Shown: positions 33,985 through 42,130 of the stretch, in pieces
Layout: each line of letters opens with the position of its first letter
Numbering within the stretch: position 1 is the stretch's first letter
From: Sinorhizobium medicae
GTDB lineage: Bacteria; Pseudomonadota; Alphaproteobacteria; Rhizobiales; Rhizobiaceae
Assembly (NCBI RefSeq): GCF_007827695.1
Contig: NZ_VITA01000016.1
Span: 89,213 to 153,212, forward strand
Length of the DNA stretch: 64,000 nt
Reading direction: 5' to 3'
Notes under the pieces: model-generated
The model's input: the letters and a program-made list of their open reading frames with translations, nothing else
Told to the model about the DNA's origin: nothing
Databases searched by the model: none
Made by a program: the position numbers and the translations under genes

Positions 33985-34686
33985 TTAGATCCTATGAAAA
34001 TGAAACGTCTTTCTGTCTTGGGTTTCGGCAACAAATCCCTTGGAAACAAGATGGTTTCTGATTTCATCCACCTTCTCCTGACCGATGATATGCGGGTGGA
34101 GCTCCACGAGAATATGTCTGATCGCAGCCAGACCATCCGACATCAGCAGCTCATGCTCGCCACCCTCGACGTCCATAACCAACACGTCCGGTGAATGGCT
34201 TCGCAAGACATCGGCGAAAGGTATGCTTTCGATCTCTATCATTTTTCCGCTAATCCCCCGGTCGAAAGCGCTTGACGAAATGATGTTGTCCGAAGCGTTG
34301 AATAATAACCGGCGACCGTCACGTGTCACAGCAGCCATGTGAAGGCAAGGATTAACGCGGTTGAGTTGGAAGTTCTCTCGGATAAGAGCCTCGATAGTGG
34401 GATTGGCCTCGTAAGTGTTGACCTTTTCTGGACCACAAATTTTTGCTGCCAAGAGCGAAATAAACCCGAGACCGGTGCCGAACTCCACAACTCTGTGCCC
34501 CGGCTTTAATATCTTTAGGAGAACGTTTCGCTCTGTGTCCTCATACACTTCGCGGTACATCAAATCCCGGAGATAGTGCGGTATCCGTCCTTTGTCCGAA
34601 ATAAGAGTAACGCCATCAATTGTGACGGTCCTGGCGTCCACGAGATAGCGATACTTCTTGCGCAATGAGCGTGCGAGCCTTTTCAT
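33985..34686 (-). CDS. FkbM family methyltransferase
   Basis: A 233-residue SAM-dependent methyltransferase: the Gly-rich SAM loop HRVVEFGTGLGF near residue 67, an acidic ribose-binding Glu (TYEANP) and the FkbM signature DVLVMDVEGGEHELL. FkbM members methylate hydroxyls on sugars or polyketides; beside a glycosyltransferase and an acyltransferase, a role in O-methylating a surface sugar is likely. GAGGG precedes the ATG. The region is somewhat less GC-rich than the chromosome. Confidence 0.85.
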   Translation of the reverse strand: MKRLARSLRKKYRYLVDARTVTIDGVTLISDKGRIPHYLRDLMYREVYEDTERNVLLKILKPGHRVVEFGTGLGFISLLAAKICGPEKVNTYEANPTIEALIRENFQLNRVNPCLHMAAVTRDGRRLLFNASDNIISSSAFDRGISGKMIEIESIPFADVLRSHSPDVLVMDVEGGEHELLMSDGLAAIRHILVELHPHIIGQEKVDEIRNHLVSKGFVAETQDRKTFHFHRI

Positions 34687-34765
34687 CGCGCCCTCAAGGT
34701 GGCGTTGCTAGCGTGACTGTCCAAAGTGGAAGCGTCATTTCGGACGACACTCAGAAGCAAATTTC

Positions 34766-35323
34766 TCATTGCGCGACCTCCCTCGTCTCGATTCTTCCGC
34801 GTTTCCTGATGAGCTTGGCCGGGACACCGGCGTAGATGCCCAAAGGTTCCGTCTGGCCCCGGACGACGGAGCCGGCGGCAATTACACACCCGCGAGAGAT
34901 ATGTGCTCCATCCAAAATAGTGACGTTGGCCCCGACCCAGACATCGTCCTCAATGACGATGCCAAGCTTCGTCAGCCCCTGAGCGCGAATGGCCGTGCCA
35001 GGGTCACTGAAAACATGATTGGCCGGAATGATGACGCACCCCGCTGCGATGCGCACACTGTTGCCAATACTCAGGCCGCCATGCCCGTACAGCACAGAAT
35101 AGGGGTTTAAGCTGAAATCGTCTCCGATGCTGATAACTCCGCCATACGGAATGAGCATGGAGCCCCTCCGTAGGCGACATTTCCGACCAACCGTGATCCT
35201 CCCCGCCTCACGTAAATCCAGAACAGCCCCGCGCTCGATACGACATTTGGGGCCGATTGAAATGCGCCCGCGCGACCGGACCCAAAGCCACAAGCGGAAA
35301 AAATCACGAACCTGCATGAGCAT
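34766..35323 (-). CDS. Left-handed beta-helix (hexapeptide repeat) acyltransferase
   Basis: A 185-residue protein built of hexapeptide repeats: RITVGRKCRLRRGSML, GVISIGDDFSLNP, GLSIGNSVRIAAGCVI, NHVFSDP, then VIEDDVWVGANVTILDG and VIAAGSVVRG, ending GVPAKLIRKRG. This is the NodL/LacA/WbbJ-type O-acetyltransferase fold with the catalytic His in the NHVF segment. It probably acetylates a surface saccharide. The start may be 35317 instead of 35323; neither has a strong ribosome site. Confidence 0.85.
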   Translation of the reverse strand: MLMQVRDFFRLWLWVRSRGRISIGPKCRIERGAVLDLREAGRITVGRKCRLRRGSMLIPYGGVISIGDDFSLNPYSVLYGHGGLSIGNSVRIAAGCVIIPANHVFSDPGTAIRAQGLTKLGIVIEDDVWVGANVTILDGAHISRGCVIAAGSVVRGQTEPLGIYAGVPAKLIRKRGRIETREVAQ

Positions 35324-35656
35324 CCAGGGGTGTTAGAGAACTCCCGCGCACGTTTACAAGGTTGCGAGGCGCCTTGGCAACCGAGAATACCAAGGCCATC
35401 GGCACCTTATCGTTGCGGGTCGCCTCGATTTTCGCACATCCCTTCGAATCGAATTTGAAAAACATAGTGGTGAACTTTTCCGGCAAAAACCTGACAGTGT
35501 CAGGCTTATAACAGGAAGTTTTTTCATTTAATGTGACAAAAAGTTACCTCGCTAAGATAAATCGAAAATACAGCTGCCTCCTTCGTAGACTCAACTAACT
35601 TGATGTTTTACTAGAGCTAAAATGTCTGAAGCCCAACAAAATATCATGGATGAAAC
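35324..35656. promoter_or_regulatory. AT-rich divergent intergenic region of the conversion module
   Basis: About 330 bases, notably AT-rich from 35500 on (TTTTTTCATTTAATGTGACA, TAAGATAAATCG). It lies between divergent acyltransferase and glycosyltransferase genes and probably holds both promoters. No gene recognised. Confidence 0.4.
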
Positions 35657-36526
35657 ATGCTTCTTTTTGATTTATTCTTAATATTGAAAAAATTAAGTCA
35701 TTCTATACGCCGAAGCATCGTAGGAAAACAGAAGCTTCATGAAAGAAATTATCGAATTTCATTTGACAAGATTCCTAAAAAGATTCCTCACATCATTTGG
35801 ATCTACTGGGATAAACCAGTAGCGTACGCCCCTGAAATAGTTCTATATGCGGTATCTTCCTGGAAAAAGAAGAATCCATCGTGGGATGTACGAGTTCTGA
35901 GTGACTCAAACGTGGGCGAATTCGTCGACCTTCCGCCGCACCGAAATGACCGCAAAATTCAATGGCGGGCCGACCTCATCAGAATCGCTCTTCTCCGGAA
36001 GTATGGTGGGGTATGGGTCGATGCCACCACGTTTTGCGTCAAGCCCCTGGATGAGTGGCTTCCAACGTTGATGGGTAGCGGCTTTTTCGCGTACGTCGAC
36101 AGCTATCCTGGCCGAGCTGTGACCATATCGTTCCTCGCCGCCGTGCCGCAGAACTATCTCGTTGCGAAGTGGTCGCGATTGATGCTTCGGTACTATTCGA
36201 AGCGCGGTAAGCTGCGTCACTATTTTTGGGTGATGTACCTGTTCGAGTATATCATACGAACGGACCGCAAGGCCTGCGCCATATGGGAGGCCACACCGAA
36301 ACTCACTCTCAAAGGGCCCGTCATTTTAAAGCGCTTGCTCACCCAGCCAAGCCTGGTGGAGCGGATCCCTGAAGATATTGATGAGACCGCCATTCCATGG
36401 CTGAAGATCAGCTCCGGTACCAAGGTGACGAATCAGGAAATCCTTGAGGCAATAGAGAGCCGCAGGGACTTCGATTTGCGCAGGGTAGCTGAAATCGAGT
36501 GCCAGAAGCACCCATCAGAGCTCTAG
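35657..36526 (+). CDS. Capsular-polysaccharide-synthesis-like glycosyltransferase (GT32-type)
   Basis: A 289-residue protein: KKIPHIIWIYWDKP near residue 40, SSWKKKNPSWDVRVLSD, RADLIRIALLRKYGGVWVDA at about 110-130 (the acceptor/donor metal-binding region of GT32 and Caps_synth proteins, where the second Asp of DxD is Thr) and a C-terminal basic part. It likely transfers a sugar to a cell-surface polymer. It is on the plus strand, opposite to the phage structural genes, and is visibly AT-richer, both signs of a separately acquired cargo gene. The last 12 bases overlap the convergent gene. Confidence 0.8.
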   Translation: MLLFDLFLILKKLSHSIRRSIVGKQKLHERNYRISFDKIPKKIPHIIWIYWDKPVAYAPEIVLYAVSSWKKKNPSWDVRVLSDSNVGEFVDLPPHRNDRKIQWRADLIRIALLRKYGGVWVDATTFCVKPLDEWLPTLMGSGFFAYVDSYPGRAVTISFLAAVPQNYLVAKWSRLMLRYYSKRGKLRHYFWVMYLFEYIIRTDRKACAIWEATPKLTLKGPVILKRLLTQPSLVERIPEDIDETAIPWLKISSGTKVTNQEILEAIESRRDFDLRRVAEIECQKHPSEL

Positions 36527-37030
36527 CGCCGCCGTCCACATGGCGTCGATCTGCTCGTCTGTCAGATCGAGCGCTGCACCCACCGTCGCCACGAGCGGAT
36601 GCGTCCGATGGTAAGACGTGGCGTATTCCCACTCGATCATAGCGGCTTCTTTCTCAAGTCCGTCTGGCAGTCCTTCAAGGGCGGCTGTCACCTCGTTCGG
36701 CGAGACGCCCGCGCCGACAAGGCCGAGCCGCATTTGTCGCGCAGCGAGAGCCGGCATGTTCGCGCGGATTTCTTCGGACGTCGGTGGTTGAGGAGGAACA
36801 TAGACATGCACCGGCGCATCCGGGTTTTCGCTCAACCATTTGCGGATTTGCGGGTTAACCCCGTGCGGATCGTTTAGACTGGAGCGATATGAGACCAGCT
36901 CAGGTTCCGTATTTTCAAACCACTGTATTTTTACTTCAATATCGTATGTTCCAGCCCCGATTTCAGTATCCGAAATTTTGAGTATCTCGGTAACCCTTGG
37001 GTATTCAACATTACTGTTCTCAATAACCAT
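36515..37030 (-). CDS. Phage tail fibre assembly/chaperone-like protein
   Basis: A 171-residue protein directly after the fibre gene (ATG follows the fibre TAG with no gap). It contains a beta-rich front (WFENTEPELVSYRS, NPQIRKWLSEN) and a helical back (NEVTAALEGLPDGLEKEAAMIEWE, DEQIDAMW). Position and the C-terminal helical part, seen in many small fibre-assembly or virion-measuring proteins of rhizobiophages, support the role; it is not proven. Confidence 0.55.
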   Translation of the reverse strand: MVIENSNVEYPRVTEILKISDTEIGAGTYDIEVKIQWFENTEPELVSYRSSLNDPHGVNPQIRKWLSENPDAPVHVYVPPQPPTSEEIRANMPALAARQMRLGLVGAGVSPNEVTAALEGLPDGLEKEAAMIEWEYATSYHRTHPLVATVGAALDLTDEQIDAMWTAALEL

Positions 37031-38530
37031 CTACGCGACCCTCTGAAATATCTGTCGATTTTCGGAAGCAGCCCCTCGTGCTCTCCACGTTCCTGTAAGA
37101 ATAGAACCTGTCCCTCCGAGGTCGTAATCGACGGTGTTGTTGTACAACCTAATTGTCGTTGTCGCGTTGCGGTTAATTGCACGAGAGAAGAATACGGAAA
37201 TTACGTGACCTATCGGGAGATTCGTATCGTTGACACCGGTGCCCTGGTGAACTTCCGCGGCCGTAAACCCCAACGCGTGCGTATGGCTCGTGCTCGTAAC
37301 GGAGTTGCCGGTCGAATTGTTGATATTACCCGGCGTTCCCAGCGTAAGCGTCCGGTTTGCCGAAAGGTCGCCGCCGCCCGTGAGGCCGTTGCCGGCGGCT
37401 ATGCTGCGCGCTTCCGGAGTGATCCCCAGCCCGTCGTAATTGCCGGCAGTAATGATTTGGCTTCCGAACAGGTAGCCGACGTTGGAGCTGGCATTGAGCT
37501 CGAGGGCATGTGGGGTTTCCCACGTGCCGGAATTGTCGCGGTCGGCGAGCACGTAGAACCTGTTGCTGTCGACGTAGGCCCAGAAATCATAGGCATCCGT
37601 ATTGGTGTCGCTGAATCTGACGCGAGGGCTACCCCCGGAGATCTCTATTTCATTGCCGGTTGTCGTGATCTTCCCGCTGGTGCTCAGCGTCGTGATCCCG
37701 TCATAGGCACCGGAAATCCGGGCGTTGGGGAGCGTACCCGTCGTCAGGTTCGAAGCGTTGTTCGCCCCAAGGTTCGATCGCGCCGTTGCCGCATCCGTTG
37801 CCCCTGTACCCCCCTCGCTGACGGCCAGTGCCGTCTCGAGCGTCAAGGCGCCGCTGGAGGAGATGCGGGCGACTTCGTTCGTGCCGGAATGAAAGACGTG
37901 CTCGGAAGCGGAAACATAGTTCAGCGTGTTGCTGGTAATGGAGAAGCCGTAGTTCGTTCCCCAAAGGGCAAGGTGTCGTGACAGATCGGTTGAGGATGCC
38001 GCAACCGCCGATCCGAAGTCGACTCCCTCTGTGAACTGCACGTCCCCGGTGAAGGTCTTGCCTCCCATCGAACTCGGCAAGCGCGCATCGGCGATCGTGC
38101 CGGAGCCGAGATCGGCCGCCGAACCGGAAGATGCGATCGCAGCCAGCCCGAGTGTCGACTTCACTGCCGCGGCGTCCGAATCGTCCAGAATGGTCCGCGC
38201 AAACGGCGTCAGCGCAGTCGTCGCATAAGCATCGGCTGCCGTCGTATAGATCATGCGATCGGCAGCCGTCGTCAGGCCGGCAATCGATTGCAGACCAGCG
38301 TCATGCGCCTGCACGTTCGTGCCGATCGCGAGGCCGAGATTCGTCCGCGCGACACTCGCCGAGGTCGCCCCCGTGCCGCCTGCCGTGATCGGCCGCGCCG
38401 CATTGGCGTCGGCGGTCAGGTCATCTACAAGCGCGTTATACGGCACGGATTGTATCGTGGTGTTGGACACACCCTTCGTCCCCGCAGGCGGGGAATAGAC
38501 TCCACCAGTTCGTGGCAATGTAGCCTCCAT
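37031..38530 (-). CDS. Phage tail fibre
   Basis: A 499-residue fibre protein. It is rich in Thr, Ser, Gly and Ala and holds repeated motifs of the GGTGATSASVARTNLGL type (near residues 50 and 245: EGGTGATDAATARSNLGA) typical of trimeric fibre shafts. A TSHTHA segment occurs near 430. The N-terminus (MEATLPRTGGVYSPPAGTKG) resembles capsid/tail attachment ends of other fibres. The C-terminal about 60 residues form a distinct tip, probably the receptor-binding end. Start at 38530 is plausible; a GTG at 38560 is an alternative. Confidence 0.8.
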   Translation of the reverse strand: MEATLPRTGGVYSPPAGTKGVSNTTIQSVPYNALVDDLTADANAARPITAGGTGATSASVARTNLGLAIGTNVQAHDAGLQSIAGLTTAADRMIYTTAADAYATTALTPFARTILDDSDAAAVKSTLGLAAIASSGSAADLGSGTIADARLPSSMGGKTFTGDVQFTEGVDFGSAVAASSTDLSRHLALWGTNYGFSITSNTLNYVSASEHVFHSGTNEVARISSSGALTLETALAVSEGGTGATDAATARSNLGANNASNLTTGTLPNARISGAYDGITTLSTSGKITTTGNEIEISGGSPRVRFSDTNTDAYDFWAYVDSNRFYVLADRDNSGTWETPHALELNASSNVGYLFGSQIITAGNYDGLGITPEARSIAAGNGLTGGGDLSANRTLTLGTPGNINNSTGNSVTSTSHTHALGFTAAEVHQGTGVNDTNLPIGHVISVFFSRAINRNATTTIRLYNNTVDYDLGGTGSILTGTWRARGAASENRQIFQRVA

Positions 38531-38610
38531 GGAAAAGGTAATGTGGGCGAAAAGCAGCACGTCCGCTCAACCTGCGGCGGTCCTCTGCGATCTTGATCGG
38601 GCGGAACGGT

Positions 38611-39717
38611 CTATTCCCACCGCGGGTTGCGCCGGGCCTCTGCTGACTGCACCTGCTGCTCGTAGAGCCTGTGCAGAACCGCCCTCTCCTCGGGCGAGAG
38701 CCAGGGATTGCCCATGGCCTCGAGCAACGGCATCAGATCGGCGGCTTGCGCCTGTGCCTGTTGCCGCCGGCCGATCGCCTGCGCCTGCGCCACCTGCTCG
38801 GGCGAGGCAGGCGTGCCGTCCATCAGCGCCGGCATGATGCCGCCCTGGGCATTGGCGAGCTGCCGAGAACCCTGGAACTGCGCCGGAATTGCCTGTTCCG
38901 GGGGACGCGCATTCGGCGGCGTCAGGGAGGGAGCCGCTATCCGGTCGTCCGCTTCCTTGCCTGGGAACGAAGGCACGAAGGGCGAGTGGGACGCCGGAGG
39001 CGGCGGAGGCATTCCTGCCGGCGGCTCGGCTCTGCCGGCCTCTGTCGGCTCACCCCGCGGGCCGAGCACGTTCATGAACTTGCGGCCATAGGTGCCGACA
39101 TCGGTTCCCAGCGCGTCCTTGCGGCTCGTCTTGCCGACGCCGCCCGGACCGGCAAACCATGCCTGCGCGGCGCCTTCCGGTCCGAATTCCTGCACATAGG
39201 CATTGAACTTGTGGTCGAAAATGGCGTCCTGGATTTCGGGGCTCGACAGGAACTCTTCCGGCGTCACCTCGCGCCCCAGCGCCTCGCGGGACCAGGGTCC
39301 GATATTCGCTTCCATGATCTGGTATCGCCCGAGCGGACGCCCAAGTTTCGGATGCATCGGTCCGATAGCCGTATAGTCCCCGCTTCCTGCGCTCTCCAGC
39401 GAGGCGATGGCGTCGCGATAATGCGAGGAGTTTGACGGAGCCGCTGCGGATGCGCTCGCATTGGAGACCTGCCGGTCCGGCATGCCGCCAAGAGCCCCGT
39501 CATAGGCGGCGCGGGCAGCGCTGCGGCCCTCGTCTTCCGCCCTGTCCGCCCGGCGGTTCATGATGCCTGCGACGATGCCCGAGCCCAGTGCGTTCAGTCC
39601 CTCGCCGATGTTTTTCGGTGCGGCCGTCCCCATGATCGCCATGGCAAGTTGGCGCTTGCGCCTGACGGATTCGGGTGTCTCTCTCGTATTGCCGCCGAAC
39701 AGGTAGGAATTCGCCAT
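38611..39717 (-). CDS. Internal virion protein with SLT-like transglycosylase segment
   Basis: A 368-residue protein. The N-terminal basic helix (VRRKRQLAMAIMG) and the KNIGEGLNALGSGI segment are typical of alphaproteobacterial podophage ejection proteins. Residues about 100-190 (YRDAIASLESAGSGDYTAIG, then GRPLGRYQIME) look like a soluble lytic transglycosylase domain with the catalytic Glu in SLESAG. A Pro-rich linker and a helical C-terminus follow. It is probably ejected to cut peptidoglycan during DNA entry. It overlaps the next gene by one base. Confidence 0.75.
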   Translation of the reverse strand: MANSYLFGGNTRETPESVRRKRQLAMAIMGTAAPKNIGEGLNALGSGIVAGIMNRRADRAEDEGRSAARAAYDGALGGMPDRQVSNASASAAAPSNSSHYRDAIASLESAGSGDYTAIGPMHPKLGRPLGRYQIMEANIGPWSREALGREVTPEEFLSSPEIQDAIFDHKFNAYVQEFGPEGAAQAWFAGPGGVGKTSRKDALGTDVGTYGRKFMNVLGPRGEPTEAGRAEPPAGMPPPPPASHSPFVPSFPGKEADDRIAAPSLTPPNARPPEQAIPAQFQGSRQLANAQGGIMPALMDGTPASPEQVAQAQAIGRRQQAQAQAADLMPLLEAMGNPWLSPEERAVLHRLYEQQVQSAEARRNPRWE

Positions 39718-40070
39718 CAGTACAGACCTCCGTTTCGGCCCTGGTTGAGGAATTGAGCGGCCCGGCCGAGCCCTTCGCGGGACCAGGGCCCGATTGCCGT
39801 CACCAGGTCCTGGAAGCGGTTATCGCCCTGCGCAGGTCCGGCCGCATTGTAATTTGCAAGTCCGGGCTGCGACGGGCGCCTTTCGGGCGCGGGAGGGAAT
39901 GCTGCCTGGCGCTTGGCATACCCTGCCGCAAGGCCTGCGCCGAGCATGCTCATTCCGCCCCCGATCGTCTGTGCGAGGGGCTGCCCCAGGATTTTCTCCT
40001 GAAGCCGCTTCGCAAGCTGCTCGCGCGCTTCCTTGGGCATCGCGCCCCGATATCCGAAATAGCCGTTCAT
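39717..40070 (-). CDS. Small internal virion/ejection-type protein
   Basis: A 117-residue protein with an N-terminal basic helix (REQLAKRLQEKILGQP) and the GGGMSMLGAGLAAGYAKRQAA motif, a shape shared with the previous gene. The C-terminal part (FQDLVTAIGPWSREGLGRA) repeats the IGPWSREALGR segment of the SLT protein at 38611, suggesting common origin or a split domain. It overlaps the fibre-like gene stop by four bases. Confidence 0.65.
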   Translation of the reverse strand: MNGYFGYRGAMPKEAREQLAKRLQEKILGQPLAQTIGGGMSMLGAGLAAGYAKRQAAFPPAPERRPSQPGLANYNAAGPAQGDNRFQDLVTAIGPWSREGLGRAAQFLNQGRNGGLY

Positions 40071-41665
40071 TTGCCTCTCCCTGCGTTGAAGAGCAGTCCG
40101 TAATCCACGCGCCGCAGGCCATCGGCGCCCTTGGCGACAGCGTCGGGGCGCACTTTTTCCACCTCCTGCGCCATCACGCCTATCCGCTTGGGAGCGTTCC
40201 TGCCTTCACCTTTGTACCTGTACTCGTAGAGGCCGCCGACTTTCTTGATGTCCTTCTTCGCGCGCTTGTCCGAGAGGCTGGCCAGTTGCCCGCCGAAACC
40301 GAGCATGCCGCCAAAGAGGTTCTGCATCGTGCTTTGCTTCTGCTGGTAGGCGCCCATCTTGTTGGCATAGTCCTGTTGCACCAGCCCGGCATAATCGACG
40401 GTCGGCATGGGGTTGCTCTGGGTCGGCACGAAGCTCGGGCTGTCGACCTGCGCCCCGGACATCAGCCCGACGATCTCGTTGATCGGCTGGTTGCGCTGCG
40501 CGTAAAGCTCGTTCAGATATTGTGCCCGCTCCTGGTTTTGCAGGTTGTACTTCGCCTGCTGAGAATTGAATCTCTGATCCGCCAGAGCATTGTTGCCGCC
40601 CGTCGCCGTGTTCTGGTTCTGGTACTGCTGCTGCAGGGCGTCGTTTCCGAACTGCGCCGCGGTCAGTCCCTGGTTGAATTTCTGCTCCTGACCTGCATTG
40701 TTGGCCTGCATCTGCGCCTGGTTCTGCGAAAACTGCTGCTGCTGAGCGGCGTTTCCCATCTGCATGTCGTTCGCGTTCTGCGCGTATTGCTGTGCCTGCG
40801 CCGAATTGTAGAACTGGGCCAGTCCGGTCATCTGGTCGTAGGCTTGCTGCTGTGCCGAATTCTGGAACTGCGCCTGGTTCTGCGCCAGACCGGCGATCCG
40901 CGATTGCTCCTGCCCGGCACTCAGGGTTGCCCCTATCCGGGCGTCGTTCGCCGCGCGGTTCGCCTCGTCCATCGCACGGTCATAGGCCTCGGAGCCCGGC
41001 TGCAGTCCCTGGTTGGTCAGCTTCGTTTCAAGGGCGGCGCGGTCCCGCTCGATCTGCGGGCTGAGGCGGTCCATCAGCGCCTGTTCGTATTTCGACGTGT
41101 CGATGTCGAAATCATAGCTCTCGGTGATGTTCCCGGCATTGCCAAGCGAAGTCTGGATCTTGCCGCTGTCCGCAACCTGGCTCTGTATGGAACCGGCACC
41201 TGCAATCGAGCTTTGAACGTTGCCGGCATTTGCGAGGCTGGTCTGCAGCTTCGGACCGCTCGTGAAGCTCTGATACTGCGGCAGCCCGATCGCGTCCGAC
41301 TTTCCGGCCGCTGGAGCGCCGGATATGTCGAACTTACTGGCGAGAAGGCCGTTGAGCTTTCCCGATTGGGTGTTGGCAAGCGTCGCCAGGTTCAGCTGGG
41401 CGGCGTCCTCCTGGTCCTTGATCGCCTGCTGCGCGGGCGAAAGTGTCTGTGTCGCCGTCGGAACCTTGAGGTCGTATTCTTTCCCGCTGAGAGGATCGGT
41501 CCACTTCTGAGTGTTATAGGTATAGGTCAGGTTGCCGTCTGGCGTGACCTGGTTGGCGTTGCCCATGACGTTGTTGGCAACCGCGGTTCCGATGTTCGTC
41601 GCAGTCTGCGCGGACGCCGTTTGCTTCGGGTCCGGTGCTTCCGGAGCGGATCCGTAAAGGCCCAT
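40067..41665 (-). CDS. Gln/Asn-rich phage structural protein with C-terminal peptidase-S74 chaperone domain
   Basis: A 532-residue protein. The middle (about residues 210-420) is unusually rich in Gln, Asn and Ala (AQNQAQFQNSAQQQAYDQM and similar), forming long coiled or fibrous stretches. The last about 70 residues (SDKRAKKDIKKVGGLYEYRY, IGVMAQEVEKVRPDAV) form an intramolecular chaperone of the endosialidase/S74 type, which trimerises fibres and cleaves itself. It is likely a tail spike or internal fibre. It sits three bases from the preceding gene. Confidence 0.8.
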   Translation of the reverse strand: MGLYGSAPEAPDPKQTASAQTATNIGTAVANNVMGNANQVTPDGNLTYTYNTQKWTDPLSGKEYDLKVPTATQTLSPAQQAIKDQEDAAQLNLATLANTQSGKLNGLLASKFDISGAPAAGKSDAIGLPQYQSFTSGPKLQTSLANAGNVQSSIAGAGSIQSQVADSGKIQTSLGNAGNITESYDFDIDTSKYEQALMDRLSPQIERDRAALETKLTNQGLQPGSEAYDRAMDEANRAANDARIGATLSAGQEQSRIAGLAQNQAQFQNSAQQQAYDQMTGLAQFYNSAQAQQYAQNANDMQMGNAAQQQQFSQNQAQMQANNAGQEQKFNQGLTAAQFGNDALQQQYQNQNTATGGNNALADQRFNSQQAKYNLQNQERAQYLNELYAQRNQPINEIVGLMSGAQVDSPSFVPTQSNPMPTVDYAGLVQQDYANKMGAYQQKQSTMQNLFGGMLGFGGQLASLSDKRAKKDIKKVGGLYEYRYKGEGRNAPKRIGVMAQEVEKVRPDAVAKGADGLRRVDYGLLFNAGRGK

Positions 41666-41668
41666 GAT

Positions 41669-42130
41669 TCAATCCTTTATCCAATCTTCGACGGTCTCTC
41701 CCGAGCCGGCATGGCAGAGGTCGAAAAAATCTTCCGTAGTGGCTTTGGCGTGATCGTAGCCGCCGGCGATCGCGGCAACGGCGGTGACGATCGAGCCCAC
41801 CGCTTCGCGCATGACGAAGCCGAATTGCCGCTTTACCGGATCCCGGGCGGACCGCCATTCGTCGCTCAACTGCCATTGCACGATCACGTTGTTGATGACC
41901 GGCGCCAGGACGGCGGCGTGCTCGATGAAGAAAGAATTCTGCGGCAGCCGCGTCAGCGTCCGAACCAGGAGCCAGCAGACATTCCTCTGGCGGTTCTCTT
42001 CCTCATCGACGATGTCGTCGGCAAGCCGTGCGATCGCGGCGATCTCTGCCAGGAATTCGGCGGCCGCCCCGTCACCGCGCGTCCAGCGCAGAAACGCCGC
42101 GCGGATAGTCTCGGGATCGTTTGGAAGCAT
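41669..42130 (-). CDS. Conserved helical phage structural-module protein
   Basis: A 153-residue acidic helical protein (PETIRAAFLRWTRGDGAAAEFLAEI, then ARLADDIVDEE). No known family name comes to mind; it occurs between nozzle and S74 proteins and is translationally coupled to the nozzle gene (its ATG shares a base with that gene's TGA). Expected to be virion-related. Confidence 0.6.
   Translation of the reverse strand: MLPNDPETIRAAFLRWTRGDGAAAEFLAEIAAIARLADDIVDEEENRQRNVCWLLVRTLTRLPQNSFFIEHAAVLAPVINNVIVQWQLSDEWRSARDPVKRQFGFVMREAVGSIVTAVAAIAGGYDHAKATTEDFFDLCHAGSGETVEDWIKD

Noticed and set aside
33684..34136. A 150-codon minus-strand frame
   Set aside because: It overlaps the FkbM gene in another frame and has no family features.
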